Positions 1 to 6,819 of a stretch of 33,484 nt of DNA are shown piece by piece. Source of the DNA: Lutibacter sp. GTDB taxonomy: Bacteria > Bacteroidota > Bacteroidia > Flavobacteriales > Flavobacteriaceae. Both the position numbers and the translations under genes were made by a program. The notes beneath the pieces are model-generated. The model saw only the letters and a list, made by a program, of their open reading frames with translations, did not search any database and had not been told where the DNA came from. Each line of letters begins with the position of its first letter. Position 1 is the first letter of the stretch. The DNA lies in NCBI RefSeq assembly GCF_021647475.1, contig NZ_JAKIUR010000034.1:1-33484 (forward strand). The letters are read 5' to 3'.

Positions 1-114
1 GCCTTGAACCTCCTGAAAAATGAACAAACTAAAAAACTGTCGGTTAAAAGCAAAAGACTCAAAGCGGCTTGGGATGAAGACTATTTATTAAGGATATTGA
101 AAATAAAAGTGTGA
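1..114 (+). CDS. ISAs1-like family transposase, C-terminal fragment (cut by window edge)
   Basis: Frame 1 is open from the first base to a TGA at 112-114 and encodes 37 residues. The stretch KRLKAAWDEDYLLRILKI resembles the end of ISAs1/H-repeat (DDE) transposases, which typically finish with an ALNLL...K.KRL.AA.D.DYLL.VL pattern; this is from memory of the family, not a search. The sequence just after the stop contains TGCCCTG (118-124), which fits the right terminal inverted repeat of such elements. The gene starts outside the window, so whether it is complete cannot be judged. Confidence 0.6.
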   Translation, partial: ALNLLKNEQTKKLSVKSKRLKAAWDEDYLLRILKIKV

Positions 115-124
115 GTTTGCCCTG
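1..124 (+). mobile_element. Right end of an ISAs1-like insertion sequence (inferred)
   Basis: The transposase fragment stops at 114 and is followed within ten bases by TGCCCTG, ending at 124. ISAs1-family terminal repeats commonly begin CAGG on the outer edge, so the reverse complement CAGGGCA is a reasonable right end. The left end is not in the window, so neither the inverted repeat nor a target duplication could be confirmed. Confidence 0.4.
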
Positions 125-149
125 AATTAAGTAACTCCTTTTCTATATT

Positions 150-180
150 ATGAAATTCTTCGACAGGCTCAGAATGACAG
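150..180. repeat. Half copy of a dispersed REP-like palindrome
   Basis: The stretch from ATGAAATTCT to AGAATGACAG matches the right arm of the repeat seen complete at 5094-5199 and 21984-22063 (ATGAGA, small hairpin, TGACG). It contains its own mini-stem, ATTCT (155-159) with AGAAT (171-175). The left arm is missing; the ISAs1-like end lies immediately to the left. It sits just past the lysS stop codon, where it could act as a transcript end for lysS. Confidence 0.6.
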
Positions 181-187
181 TTTGTAA

Positions 188-1888
188 TTAAACTAACTCT
201 ACAAATAAACCTTCCTCGGTATTATTAACTTTTGCTAGGTTATGTTTTGTAAGTCCTTTAATAGTTTTATCCCATTTTTTGTTGCTCAAACCACTTTTAG
301 CTTTTAATTCACTTAATAAAATGGGGGAGTTGGTTTCTAATATTTTTAACACGGCTTTTTCTTCATCGTTTAATTCAAATGCTGGAGCTTTCGGTTCTGG
401 TTTCATTTGCGGAAAAAATAAAACATCTTGAATGGAACTGCTATTTGTCATAAACATTACCAATCGGTCAATCCCAATCCCAATACCAGATGTTGGTGGC
501 ATTCCATATTCTAAAGCACGTAAAAAATCTTGATCAATAAACATAGCTTCGTCATCGCCCTTTTCTAATAATTTTAACTGTTCTTCAAAACGTTCACGTT
601 GGTCAATTGGATCATTTAACTCGGAATAAGCATTTGCCAATTCTTTACCATTTACCATCAATTCAAAGCGTTCAGTAAGTGCTGGATTAGAACGGTGTTC
701 TTTAGTAAGTGGACTCATTTCTTTCGGGTAATCGGTAATAAAGGTTGGCTGAATATAAGTGTGTTCACATTTTTCGCCAAACAATTCATCAATCATTTTG
801 CCAATTCCCATAGTTTCATCAACTTCAATACCAACTTTTTGGCAAACGTTTCTTAATTCTGTTTCATTCATTCCGGCAACATCAAAACCGGTATGCGTTT
901 TAATGGCATCTAAAATTGGAACTTTTTGAAATGGGGCTTTAAAACTCACCTTATTTTCACCAATTTGAACTTCAGTAGTATTATTTGAATCCATAGCAAC
1001 TTTTTCTAATAATTCTTCCGTCATTTTCATCATCCAGATATAGTCTTTATAAGCTACATATAACTCCATAACGGTAAACTCTGGATTATGAGTTCTATCC
1101 ATTCCTTCATTTCTAAAATCTTTTGAAAATTCATAAACGGCATCAAAACCACCAACAATTAATCGTTTTAAATATAATTCGTTGGCAATTCGCAAATACA
1201 AAGGAATATTTAATGCGTTATGATGCGAAATAAAGGGTTTTGCAGCTGCACCACCAGGAATTGGTTGCAATATTGGAGTTTCAACTTCTAAATAACCACG
1301 ACTATTAAAAAACTCGCGTATGGAGTTTGTTATTTTAGTCCGTTTGATAAACGTTTCTTTTACATGATCGTTTACAATTAAATCTACATAACGTTGTCTA
1401 TAGCGTTGTTCAGGATCTGAAAAAGCATCATGTACATTTCCTTCTGCATCTTTTTTAACTACCGGTAGCGGACGTAAACTTTTAGATAATAAAGTTAATT
1501 TTTTAAGATTAATAGAAATTTCACCTACTTTGGTTTTAAAAATTTCTCCTTTAACCCCAATAATATCTCCCATATCTAATAATTTTTTAAATACAGAATT
1601 GTACATAGTTTTATCATCGGTTTGGCAAAGTTCATCTCTATTAATATAAATTTGCATTCTTCCACTTGCATCTTTTAATTCAGCAAACGATGCTTTTCCC
1701 ATAATTCTTCTACTCATCATTCTTCCAGCCAAAATAACTTCCTTGCCTTCAAATTGCTTAAAATCGTTAAGAATTTCCGTTATAGATGCAGTAGTTTTAA
1801 ATTCTTTTGCAGGATAAGGATTGATTCCTAATTCACGTAATTTTTGAAGCGATTCTCTTCTAATTATTTCTAGTGGTGATAATTGCAT
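188..1888 (-). CDS. lysS: Lysine--tRNA ligase, class II
   Basis: Charges tRNA-Lys with lysine in the cytosol. An N-terminal OB-fold anticodon-binding domain lies at about residues 50-135. The class II catalytic core follows, with motif 2 at about 258-271 (FRNEGMDRTHNPEFT) and motif 3 at about 462-480 (GMPPTSGIGIGIDRLVMFM). The start was placed at the ATG at 1886-1888 (MQLSPLEIIRR), giving 566 aa; the longer in-frame extension to 1936 runs through the promoter and does not look like LysRS. The core ends near residue 496, and about 70 residues follow that read like a small winged-helix domain, longer than the roughly 500 aa of E. coli LysS. Monocistronic, with a TAnnTTTG promoter element at 1926-1933. 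Confidence 0.96.
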   Translation of the reverse strand: MQLSPLEIIRRESLQKLRELGINPYPAKEFKTTASITEILNDFKQFEGKEVILAGRMMSRRIMGKASFAELKDASGRMQIYINRDELCQTDDKTMYNSVFKKLLDMGDIIGVKGEIFKTKVGEISINLKKLTLLSKSLRPLPVVKKDAEGNVHDAFSDPEQRYRQRYVDLIVNDHVKETFIKRTKITNSIREFFNSRGYLEVETPILQPIPGGAAAKPFISHHNALNIPLYLRIANELYLKRLIVGGFDAVYEFSKDFRNEGMDRTHNPEFTVMELYVAYKDYIWMMKMTEELLEKVAMDSNNTTEVQIGENKVSFKAPFQKVPILDAIKTHTGFDVAGMNETELRNVCQKVGIEVDETMGIGKMIDELFGEKCEHTYIQPTFITDYPKEMSPLTKEHRSNPALTERFELMVNGKELANAYSELNDPIDQRERFEEQLKLLEKGDDEAMFIDQDFLRALEYGMPPTSGIGIGIDRLVMFMTNSSSIQDVLFFPQMKPEPKAPAFELNDEEKAVLKILETNSPILLSELKAKSGLSNKKWDKTIKGLTKHNLAKVNNTEEGLFVELV

Positions 1889-1925
1889 GTTGCCTTTTTT
1901 TAAATTTTTCTTATTTTGAAGTGAG

Positions 1926-1933
1926 CAAAGATA
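1926..1933 (-). promoter_or_regulatory. lysS promoter, -7 element TATCTTTG
   Basis: The reverse strand reads TATCTTTG, a perfect match to the Bacteroidota -7 consensus TAnnTTTG, placing the start about 30 nt upstream of the lysS ATG. No convincing -33 TTG is seen at the expected distance. Confidence 0.6.
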
Positions 1934-1983
1934 CAATCAATTTAAAAAAATAGATAATTTCTAAACAAAAAGTATTAATCATA

Positions 1984-2011
1984 TTGATTTTAAGAAAATT
2001 TTGTATCTTTG
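1984..2011 (+). promoter_or_regulatory. Promoter of candidate small RNA (TTG-17 bp-TATCTTTG)
   Basis: TTG at 1984-1986 and TATCTTTG at 2004-2011 are separated by 17 bp, matching the Bacteroidota sigma-ABfr promoter (-33 TTG, about 19 bp, -7 TAnnTTTG). The predicted transcript start is near 2015. No plus-strand protein gene follows before a strong terminator, so the promoter appears to serve a non-coding RNA. Confidence 0.65.
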
Positions 2012-2014
2012 TCA

Positions 2015-2117
2015 TCTGCTTTAAAAGCAGATTAGTTGTGTTGTTTGACGATTTAATCGTCATGGTTTTATTAAAACCGATGGAAAGCTTCCCGAAAAAA
2101 CGGGACGCTTTTTTTTT
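2015..2117 (+). ncRNA. Candidate small non-coding RNA with three 15-nt palindromes and intrinsic terminator
   Basis: The segment between lysS and the DUF456 gene has a good promoter (1984-2011) and ends in a terminator (2087-2117). In between are three perfect 15-nt palindromes: CTGCTTTAAAAGCAG (2016-2030), GACGATTTAATCGTC (2047-2061) and GGTTTTATTAAAACC (2064-2078), each able to form a short AU-looped hairpin. The transcript would be about 100 nt. It lies antisense-oriented to the 3' end of the DUF456 gene but stops about 10 nt before it. A short ORF starting at ATG 2062 runs through the terminator and is probably fortuitous. Which RNA family it belongs to, if any, could not be told by eye. 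Confidence 0.6.
2087..2117 (+). terminator. Intrinsic terminator of the candidate small RNA
   Basis: GCTTCCCG (2087-2094), loop of six A, CGGGACGC (2101-2108), then nine T (2109-2117). The stem is eight positions with one T/C mismatch. The T-run is only on the plus-strand side, so it ends plus-strand transcripts and does not serve the neighbouring minus-strand gene. Confidence 0.85.
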
Positions 2118-2126
2118 GGAAAAGAT

Positions 2127-2633
2127 TTAAAAGGTGAAAAAAGCGTTTTTATATTCCCAGAAAATAGAAATATAAAAACCAGTGTAAATTACAGCAGCTA
2201 TAAATTTTAGAAAGGTTGAGGTTAAAAAGCCAATAAATGAGCCGAAAGCGGCTTTTAATGCTTTGCTAGAATTGCTACTGTCTTTTATCATTTCACCTAA
2301 AAAAGCACCAACAAAAGGACCAATTATAATTCCAAAAGGACCTAAAAAAATCATTCCCAGTATAAGTCCAATCATTGTTCCAACAACTCCATAACGCGTA
2401 CCTCCAAACTTTTTAGTACCCAAAGCTGGTATAAAATAATCTAGAAGCCAAATAAGTATAGCAATACCTAAAGTTATTCCTAAAAAGGTATAATTTATTG
2501 GAACAGGTTTTGATAAACTAAGTATAAGTAAACCAAACCAACTGGTTAAAGGTCCAGGAAGTATTGGTAAAAATGAACCAACAATGCCTAACAGTGCAAC
2601 TAAAAAGCCAAGAATTAATAAAAATATATCCAT
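2127..2633 (-). CDS. DUF456 family small membrane protein
   Basis: A 168-residue, strongly hydrophobic protein with about five membrane segments. It shows the DUF456 pattern: an N-terminal GxxxxLLGIxGSFLPxLPGP stretch (residues 14-28), a central IPALGTKKFGGTRYG motif linking two helices, and glycine-rich helices (GxxxGxxxGPxGxxxGPxxGAxxGE). The function of the family is not established. The gene is read alone on the minus strand; its own promoter was not recognised clearly, and the gap to the divergent blaI-like gene is AT-rich. The start at 2633 (MDIFLLILGF) gives a normal first helix. Confidence 0.85.
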   Translation of the reverse strand: MDIFLLILGFLVALLGIVGSFLPILPGPLTSWFGLLILSLSKPVPINYTFLGITLGIAILIWLLDYFIPALGTKKFGGTRYGVVGTMIGLILGMIFLGPFGIIIGPFVGAFLGEMIKDSSNSSKALKAAFGSFIGFLTSTFLKFIAAVIYTGFYISIFWEYKNAFFTF

Positions 2634-2692
2634 AAGCGAATATAAGTTTCCGTTTTATAATGAGCAAAATTTTATGCATTTTTTAAATTATC

Positions 2693-2708
2693 AACTAAAA
2701 AATTAGTT
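2693..2708. promoter_or_regulatory. BlaI-type operator, copy 1 (AACTAAAAAATTAGTT)
   Basis: Inverted repeat AACTAA-N4-TTAGTT, upstream of the -7 element of the blaI-like gene. Its sequence is identical to copy 3. Confidence 0.7.
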
Positions 2709-2710
2709 AA

Positions 2711-2726
2711 AACTAAATATTTAGTT
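2711..2726. promoter_or_regulatory. BlaI-type operator, copy 2 (AACTAAATATTTAGTT)
   Basis: Perfect 16-bp palindrome. Its last base is the first base of the -7 element TATATTTG (2726-2733), so a bound repressor would block RNA polymerase. Centre to centre it is 18 bp from copy 1 and 31 bp from copy 3. Confidence 0.75.
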
Positions 2727-2733
2727 ATATTTG
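2726..2733 (+). promoter_or_regulatory. -7 element of the blaI-like operon (TATATTTG)
   Basis: Matches TAnnTTTG exactly and lies between operators 2 and 3. The predicted transcript start is near 2737, so operator 3 falls just downstream of it. Confidence 0.65.
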
Positions 2734-2741
2734 TATTATTA

Positions 2742-2757
2742 AACTAAAAAATTAGTT
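2742..2757. promoter_or_regulatory. BlaI-type operator, copy 3 (AACTAAAAAATTAGTT)
   Basis: Identical to copy 1. It covers the predicted start of transcription and the 5' leader, ending five bases before the ATG at 2763. Confidence 0.7.
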
Positions 2758-2762
2758 ATAAA

Positions 2763-3134
2763 ATGAATATCCAATTAACAAAAGCAGAAGAGCAGTTTAT
2801 GCAAGTTTTATGGGAATTAAAAGAAGCTTCGGTTAAAGAAATTATAGCGCAATTGCCAAATCCTAAGCCTGCATATAATACAGTATCTACCATAATAAGA
2901 ATTTTAGAAACTAAAAATATTGTAGATCATAAAGTAAAAGGTAGAGGTTATATTTATTATCCGTTAATTCCTAAATCAGATTATAGCAATCAAAGTTTGC
3001 ACAAAATTGTAGATGGTTATTTTGGCGGATCCTTTAAAAGTATGGTCTCTTTTTTTGTAAATGAAAATAAGGTTGATTTAAAGGAACTAGACGTAATTAT
3101 GAAGATTATAAATGATAAAAAAACAAAAAGATGA
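2763..3134 (+). CDS. BlaI/MecI/CopY family transcriptional repressor
   Basis: A 123-residue DNA-binding protein. The N-terminal winged helix (about residues 5-75) reads LTKAEEQFMQVLWEL...YNTVSTIIRILETKNIVDHKVKGRGYIYYPLI, the classic BlaI/MecI pattern, followed by a short C-terminal dimerisation region. Family members repress their own operon and are cleaved or released on a signal from a membrane M56 peptidase. Here the partner follows directly: the stop TGA (3132-3134) overlaps the next ATG (3131-3133). Three palindromes in the promoter are the likely binding sites, so autoregulation is strongly suggested. There is no beta-lactamase gene nearby, so a link to antibiotic resistance is not supported; cell-envelope stress is a looser guess. 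Confidence 0.92.
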   Translation: MNIQLTKAEEQFMQVLWELKEASVKEIIAQLPNPKPAYNTVSTIIRILETKNIVDHKVKGRGYIYYPLIPKSDYSNQSLHKIVDGYFGGSFKSMVSFFVNENKVDLKELDVIMKIINDKKTKR

Positions 3135-5032
3135 TTAATTATAGTATTCAGGTTGTACTTTTTCAAGTACTTTTTTTAGCGGTTTATGATTTGTTTTTGC
3201 ATAAAGAAACTTTTTTTAAATGGAATCGGTTTTATTTATTAGCAACACCTTTTTTAGCATTTATTATTCCATTAATTAAAATAGAAATTTTTCAAAAAAA
3301 CATAGCAGAAGAATATATAACGTATTTGCCTGAAGTAGTTCTCAATCCGCAGACTGTTATTGAGAAAACGATTAATTCAAGTAATACTTTTAACTATATT
3401 TCAATCATTTTTTTTACTGGTGTAGTTGTTTTTACAATCTTATTTTTAGTTAAATTATTTAAAATAATTAGGCTGATTTTAGCTAATAAAGTGATTAAAA
3501 AGGAAACCTATTCTCTAGTTATTTTAAAAGATAAAAAAGTGGCGTTTTCATTTTTTAATTTCATTTTTATAAATGAAAAACTACTTAGAAATAACGATTT
3601 ACAAATAATACAGCACGAATTAATTCATTGCAAACAAAAGCATACCATTGATTTATTGGTTTTTGAAATTCTTAAAATAGTACAATGGTTTAATCCTTTA
3701 ATTTATCTATTTCAGCAAAGAATTACCGTTTTGCACGAGTATCTTTCAGATGAAGAAGTAATCCAAAAATCTAATAGTTCAACCTATTTTAACAAATTAC
3801 TTTCCGAAACTTTTAACGTAGAAAATATCACCTTTATAAATCAATTTTATAAACATTCATTAATTAAAAAACGTATTGTTATGATTACCAAAAACAAATC
3901 TCAAAAAGTTAAACAGTTAAAGTATTTATTAATTGTTCCGTTATTATTTGCAATGTTGATATTCAGTTCATTTCAAAATAAATCTATAGAAAGAACAATA
4001 AACAATAATTTAATTCTTACCGATTCTATTATTCCTAAAAATAGTATACCATTTGCATTAATTAAAAAAGTTCCTATTTATCCAGGTTGTAAAGGAACAG
4101 AAATAGAGTTAAGAAAGTGTTTACAAGAAAATATTTCTAATTATATAAATAAAAATTTTAATGCAGATTTAGCTGACCACTTAAATTTACAACCAGGTAT
4201 AAAACGAGTTTTTGTGATGTTTAGCATAAACAAAGAAGGTGAAATTGATAATGTTCGTGCAAGAGCACCACATAAAAAAATTAAAGAAGAAGCGATAAGA
4301 GTTATTAAGTTACTTCCTAAAATGATTCCAGGTCAGTATAAAGGAAAAGTTGTAAATATAAGATATAGTTTGCCAATAGGAATTATGGTTAATGATAAAC
4401 AAAAAAAAGCTTTTATTGTAAATAGAACTAACAAATTCGAATATAAAAGAAGCAATGGAGTCCCTTTTGCAGTAATTGATAAAGTACCAGTTTATCCAGG
4501 TTGCTCTGGTGACCAAGCTACTTTAAGAAAATGTTTACAAGATAATATTGCCCAATTTGTTAGTGCCAATTTTAATTCTGATATATCTAAAGGTTTAGGA
4601 TTGTCATCTGGCATAAAACGAGTTTTTGTACTATTTACCATAAATAAAGAAGGAAATGTTACAGGCGTTAGAGCAAGAGCACCACATATAAAATTACAAG
4701 AAGAAGCAATAAGAGTTATTAAGTTACTTCCAAAAATGATTCCGGGAAAACAAGATGGAAAAAACGTTAATGTAAAATATAGTTTGCCAATTGCTTTTAA
4801 TGTTGCAGATGAAAGTCCAAAACAAAAAAAGGAAACTTTAAAAGGTATAACTACTAAAAATCAACCCATTTATATTTTAGAAGGAAAAGAAATTTCCAAA
4901 AAAGATTTAAATAAAATAGATACTGATAAAATTAAAAGCATAAATGTTTTAAAGGGCAAATCTGCTACTAAAAAATATGGTAAAGAAGGTAAAAATGGAG
5001 TAGTAGAAATAATTATGAAAAAAAAGATGTAG
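3131..5032 (+). CDS. BlaR1-like M56 metallopeptidase sensor with two TonB-C-like domains and a plug-like tail
   Basis: A 633-residue inner-membrane protein. N-terminal membrane helices (about residues 1-20, 33-52, 88-112) flank an M56 zinc-peptidase domain with HELIH at 162-166 and a downstream glutamate in HEYLSDEE (about 202-209) as the probable third zinc ligand. A last helix at about 264-280 leads to the periplasm. There, two copies of one domain lie in tandem (about 314-420 and 450-555). Each starts VP(I/V)YPGC, has a second Cys ten residues on (RKC), and contains GIKRVFV.F.INKEG...VRARAPH.K...EAIRVIKLLPKMIPG, the TonB C-terminal fold signature. The final 50 residues (IKSINVLKGKSATKKYGKEG, then NGVVEI) resemble the plug motif of TonB-dependent receptors. 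Translationally coupled to the blaI-like gene by ATGA. Its role is inferred: sensing an envelope signal and inactivating the repressor. Confidence 0.88.
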   Translation: MINYSIQVVLFQVLFLAVYDLFLHKETFFKWNRFYLLATPFLAFIIPLIKIEIFQKNIAEEYITYLPEVVLNPQTVIEKTINSSNTFNYISIIFFTGVVVFTILFLVKLFKIIRLILANKVIKKETYSLVILKDKKVAFSFFNFIFINEKLLRNNDLQIIQHELIHCKQKHTIDLLVFEILKIVQWFNPLIYLFQQRITVLHEYLSDEEVIQKSNSSTYFNKLLSETFNVENITFINQFYKHSLIKKRIVMITKNKSQKVKQLKYLLIVPLLFAMLIFSSFQNKSIERTINNNLILTDSIIPKNSIPFALIKKVPIYPGCKGTEIELRKCLQENISNYINKNFNADLADHLNLQPGIKRVFVMFSINKEGEIDNVRARAPHKKIKEEAIRVIKLLPKMIPGQYKGKVVNIRYSLPIGIMVNDKQKKAFIVNRTNKFEYKRSNGVPFAVIDKVPVYPGCSGDQATLRKCLQDNIAQFVSANFNSDISKGLGLSSGIKRVFVLFTINKEGNVTGVRARAPHIKLQEEAIRVIKLLPKMIPGKQDGKNVNVKYSLPIAFNVADESPKQKKETLKGITTKNQPIYILEGKEISKKDLNKIDTDKIKSINVLKGKSATKKYGKEGKNGVVEIIMKKKM

Positions 5033-5063
5033 TTTAATTTTAAACTTATAAGTTAAAATAATA

Positions 5064-5199
5064 TTGTATGTCCGTAATTAATCATAAAATGTTCGTCACC
5101 CTGGACCTGCCAGCAGCAGGCGGGTATGTTTCAGGGTCTCATTAATATAAATCAGTGATTGTCAAAACTATGAGATGCTGAAACAAGTTCAGCATGACG
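5064..5199. repeat. Dispersed REP-like repeat, complete copy with conserved left flank
   Basis: The core, 5094-5199, has outer arms CGTCA...TCTCAT and ATGAGA...TGACG that pair with each other. Each half holds its own hairpin: ACCCTG with CAGGGT (plus inner CCTGC/GCAGG) on the left, and TGCTGAA with TTCAGCA on the right, giving a cloverleaf-like fold. The left flank TTGTATGTCCGTAATTA (5064-5080) is shared with the copy at 32743. The repeat lies in the 316-base gap between the sensor gene and the lipoprotein gene, which otherwise holds only the terminator at 5263-5294 and AT-rich sequence. Confidence 0.75.
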
Positions 5200-5262
5200 T
5201 ATAAATATGAAGTATGATATTAAACGTATATACACAAAAAATTATATGAAAAGGATTATATT

Positions 5263-5294
5263 AAAAAAACCGAGAGAATTCTCTCGGTTTTTTT
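5263..5294. terminator. Bidirectional intrinsic terminator
   Basis: The perfect 20-bp palindrome ACCGAGAGAATTCTCTCGGT (5269-5288) is flanked by A-run and T-run, so it would stop transcription in either direction. It separates the blaI-like operon from the lipoprotein gene. Confidence 0.85.
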
Positions 5295-5348
5295 ATCGTT
5301 GTAGAACTGCTTAAAATATTGTATTTTCACTTGTGGAAATAAAAGTTT

Positions 5349-5822
5349 ATGTTAAAAAATATTTTTACAGCGGTATTCTGTTTGGTTCTTATTACATCGT
5401 GTGATTTTTTTACTGAAACTGCTAAAAAAAACTCAATACCAAAAACAGATACGATTGTTGATTTTAACTCGGTAGATGCATTTCCTTTATTTCCTAGTTG
5501 TAAAGATATTCCGTCTAGAAAAAAGCAGCAAATTTGCTTTCAATTAAAAATGTCGCAATATATTTATGCAACATTAAACAAGTTTAAACTAACTACAAAT
5601 GAAGTAATTAACGATACCATTTTAGTTAAACTGAAGATTAATTTATTAGGGAAAACTAGCCTTTCAGGTTTAAAAATATCTAAAAAAACTAAAGATTTGT
5701 TTCCTAAATTTGATAGTTTATTAAAAGTGAGTATTGCTAAATTACCAATATTATCTCCAGCTATAAAACGCAATATGCCTGTTACAACAGAATTTACTTT
5801 ACCAATAATCTTAAAAAATTAA
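5349..5822 (+). CDS. Putative lipoprotein with a single diverged TonB-C-like domain
   Basis: A 157-residue protein with a lipoprotein signal peptide: hydrophobic residues 5-16, then ITSC with Cys18 as the acylation site. After a short linker the mature part reads FPLFPSCKDIPSRKKQQICF (about residues 40-60), which lines up with the VPIYPGC...LRKC start of the two periplasmic domains of the preceding sensor. Hydrophobic strands follow (ILVKLKINLLGKTSLSGLKI, then LPILSPAIK.NMPVTTEFTLPI) in place of the RVFV...LLPKMIPG...RYSLPI stretch. It is therefore probably a free, diverged paralogue of that domain, perhaps a ligand or partner of the sensor; this is inference. It lies beyond a terminator and so has its own transcript. 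Its stop is one base from the convergent obgE stop. Confidence 0.7.
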   Translation: MLKNIFTAVFCLVLITSCDFFTETAKKNSIPKTDTIVDFNSVDAFPLFPSCKDIPSRKKQQICFQLKMSQYIYATLNKFKLTTNEVINDTILVKLKINLLGKTSLSGLKISKKTKDLFPKFDSLLKVSIAKLPILSPAIKRNMPVTTEFTLPIILKN

Positions 5823-5823
5823 A

Positions 5824-6816
5824 TTATTCGTTTAGCATTTTCCAAAGTGTATCTTTTAACTCGGTTAAGCCTTGTTGTGCTACCGAAGATATAAAAAGTG
5901 TTTTAATTCCTTTTGGAAGTTCTTTTTTAATTTCTGTTTTTAATTCATCATCTAATAAATCAGATTTTGAGATTGCCAATAATCGTTCTTTATCTAATAA
6001 TTCTGGGTTGTGTAGTTTAAGTTCATTCAGTAAAATATCATACTCTTTTTTTATATCATCTGAATCAGCAGGAATTAAAAATAACAAGGTTGAATTTCGT
6101 TCAATATGGCGTAAAAATCGGAGGCCTAAACCTTTACCATCCGCAGCTCCTTCAATAATTCCCGGAATATCTGCAATTACAAATGTTTGAAAATCGCGAT
6201 ATTCAACAATTCCTAAATTGGGCTTCAAGGTAGTAAAAGCATAATCTGCTATTTTTGGTTTAGCAGAGGTTAAAACAGATAATAAAGTTGATTTTCCAGC
6301 ATTTGGAAATCCTACTAAACCAACATCAGCCAATACTTTCAATTCTAACTGAAACCATCCTTCTTTACTCTCAATACCTGGTTGTGCATAACGAGGAGTT
6401 TGATTAGTAGCCGATCTAAAATTCCAGTTACCTAGTCCTCCCATACCGCCTTCTAATAAAATTTGTTCTGTGTTTTCAGCAGTTATTTCGAAAAGGATTT
6501 CTTGAGTTTCTCCATTTCTTACAATAGTACCTAACGGAACATCAACATACACATCTTTTCCATCTTTTCCAGAACTTCGTTGTTTACCTCCATGACCTCC
6601 ATGCTCTGCTCTAAAATGTTTTTTATATTTTAAAGGATAAAGTGTCCACATATTTTTGTTTCCTCTAACAATAATATGGCCACCACGTCCACCATCCCCA
6701 CCATCAGGTCCACCTTTGGTAATGTATTTTTCACGATGTAAATGAACAGATCCACCACCACCATTACCGCTACTTGCAAAAATTTTAATATAATCTACAA
6801 AATTTCCTTCTGTCAT
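5824..6816 (-). CDS. obgE: GTPase ObgE (CgtA)
   Basis: A 330-residue Obg GTPase acting in 50S ribosome assembly and stress control. The glycine-rich Obg domain occupies residues 2-157 (NFVDYIKI...GGPDGGDGGRGG...GGMGGLGN). The G domain follows: G1 GFPNAGKS (169-176), switch FTTL (about 194-197), G3 DIPG (216-219), and a G4 position that reads SKSD rather than the textbook NKxD. There is no long C-terminal extension. The ATG at 6814-6816 is three bases below the stop of hpt-adk, so the two form an operon. The end of the gene abuts the convergent lipoprotein gene with no visible terminator. Confidence 0.96.
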   Translation of the reverse strand: MTEGNFVDYIKIFASSGNGGGGSVHLHREKYITKGGPDGGDGGRGGHIIVRGNKNMWTLYPLKYKKHFRAEHGGHGGKQRSSGKDGKDVYVDVPLGTIVRNGETQEILFEITAENTEQILLEGGMGGLGNWNFRSATNQTPRYAQPGIESKEGWFQLELKVLADVGLVGFPNAGKSTLLSVLTSAKPKIADYAFTTLKPNLGIVEYRDFQTFVIADIPGIIEGAADGKGLGLRFLRHIERNSTLLFLIPADSDDIKKEYDILLNELKLHNPELLDKERLLAISKSDLLDDELKTEIKKELPKGIKTLFISSVAQQGLTELKDTLWKMLNE

Positions 6817-6819
6817 TAA

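Noticed and set aside
2062..2130. Small protein gene inside the candidate RNA
   Set aside because: It reads through the terminator stem and T-run, giving a Lys/Phe-rich tail; no ribosome site.
4040..4820. CRISPR-like or tandem DNA repeats
   Set aside because: The similarity comes from two paralogous protein domains with about 380-base periodicity, not short repeats with spacers.
2763..5032. Beta-lactam resistance operon
   Set aside because: No beta-lactamase or altered penicillin-binding protein nearby; BlaI/M56 pairs in Bacteroidota are much broader in role.
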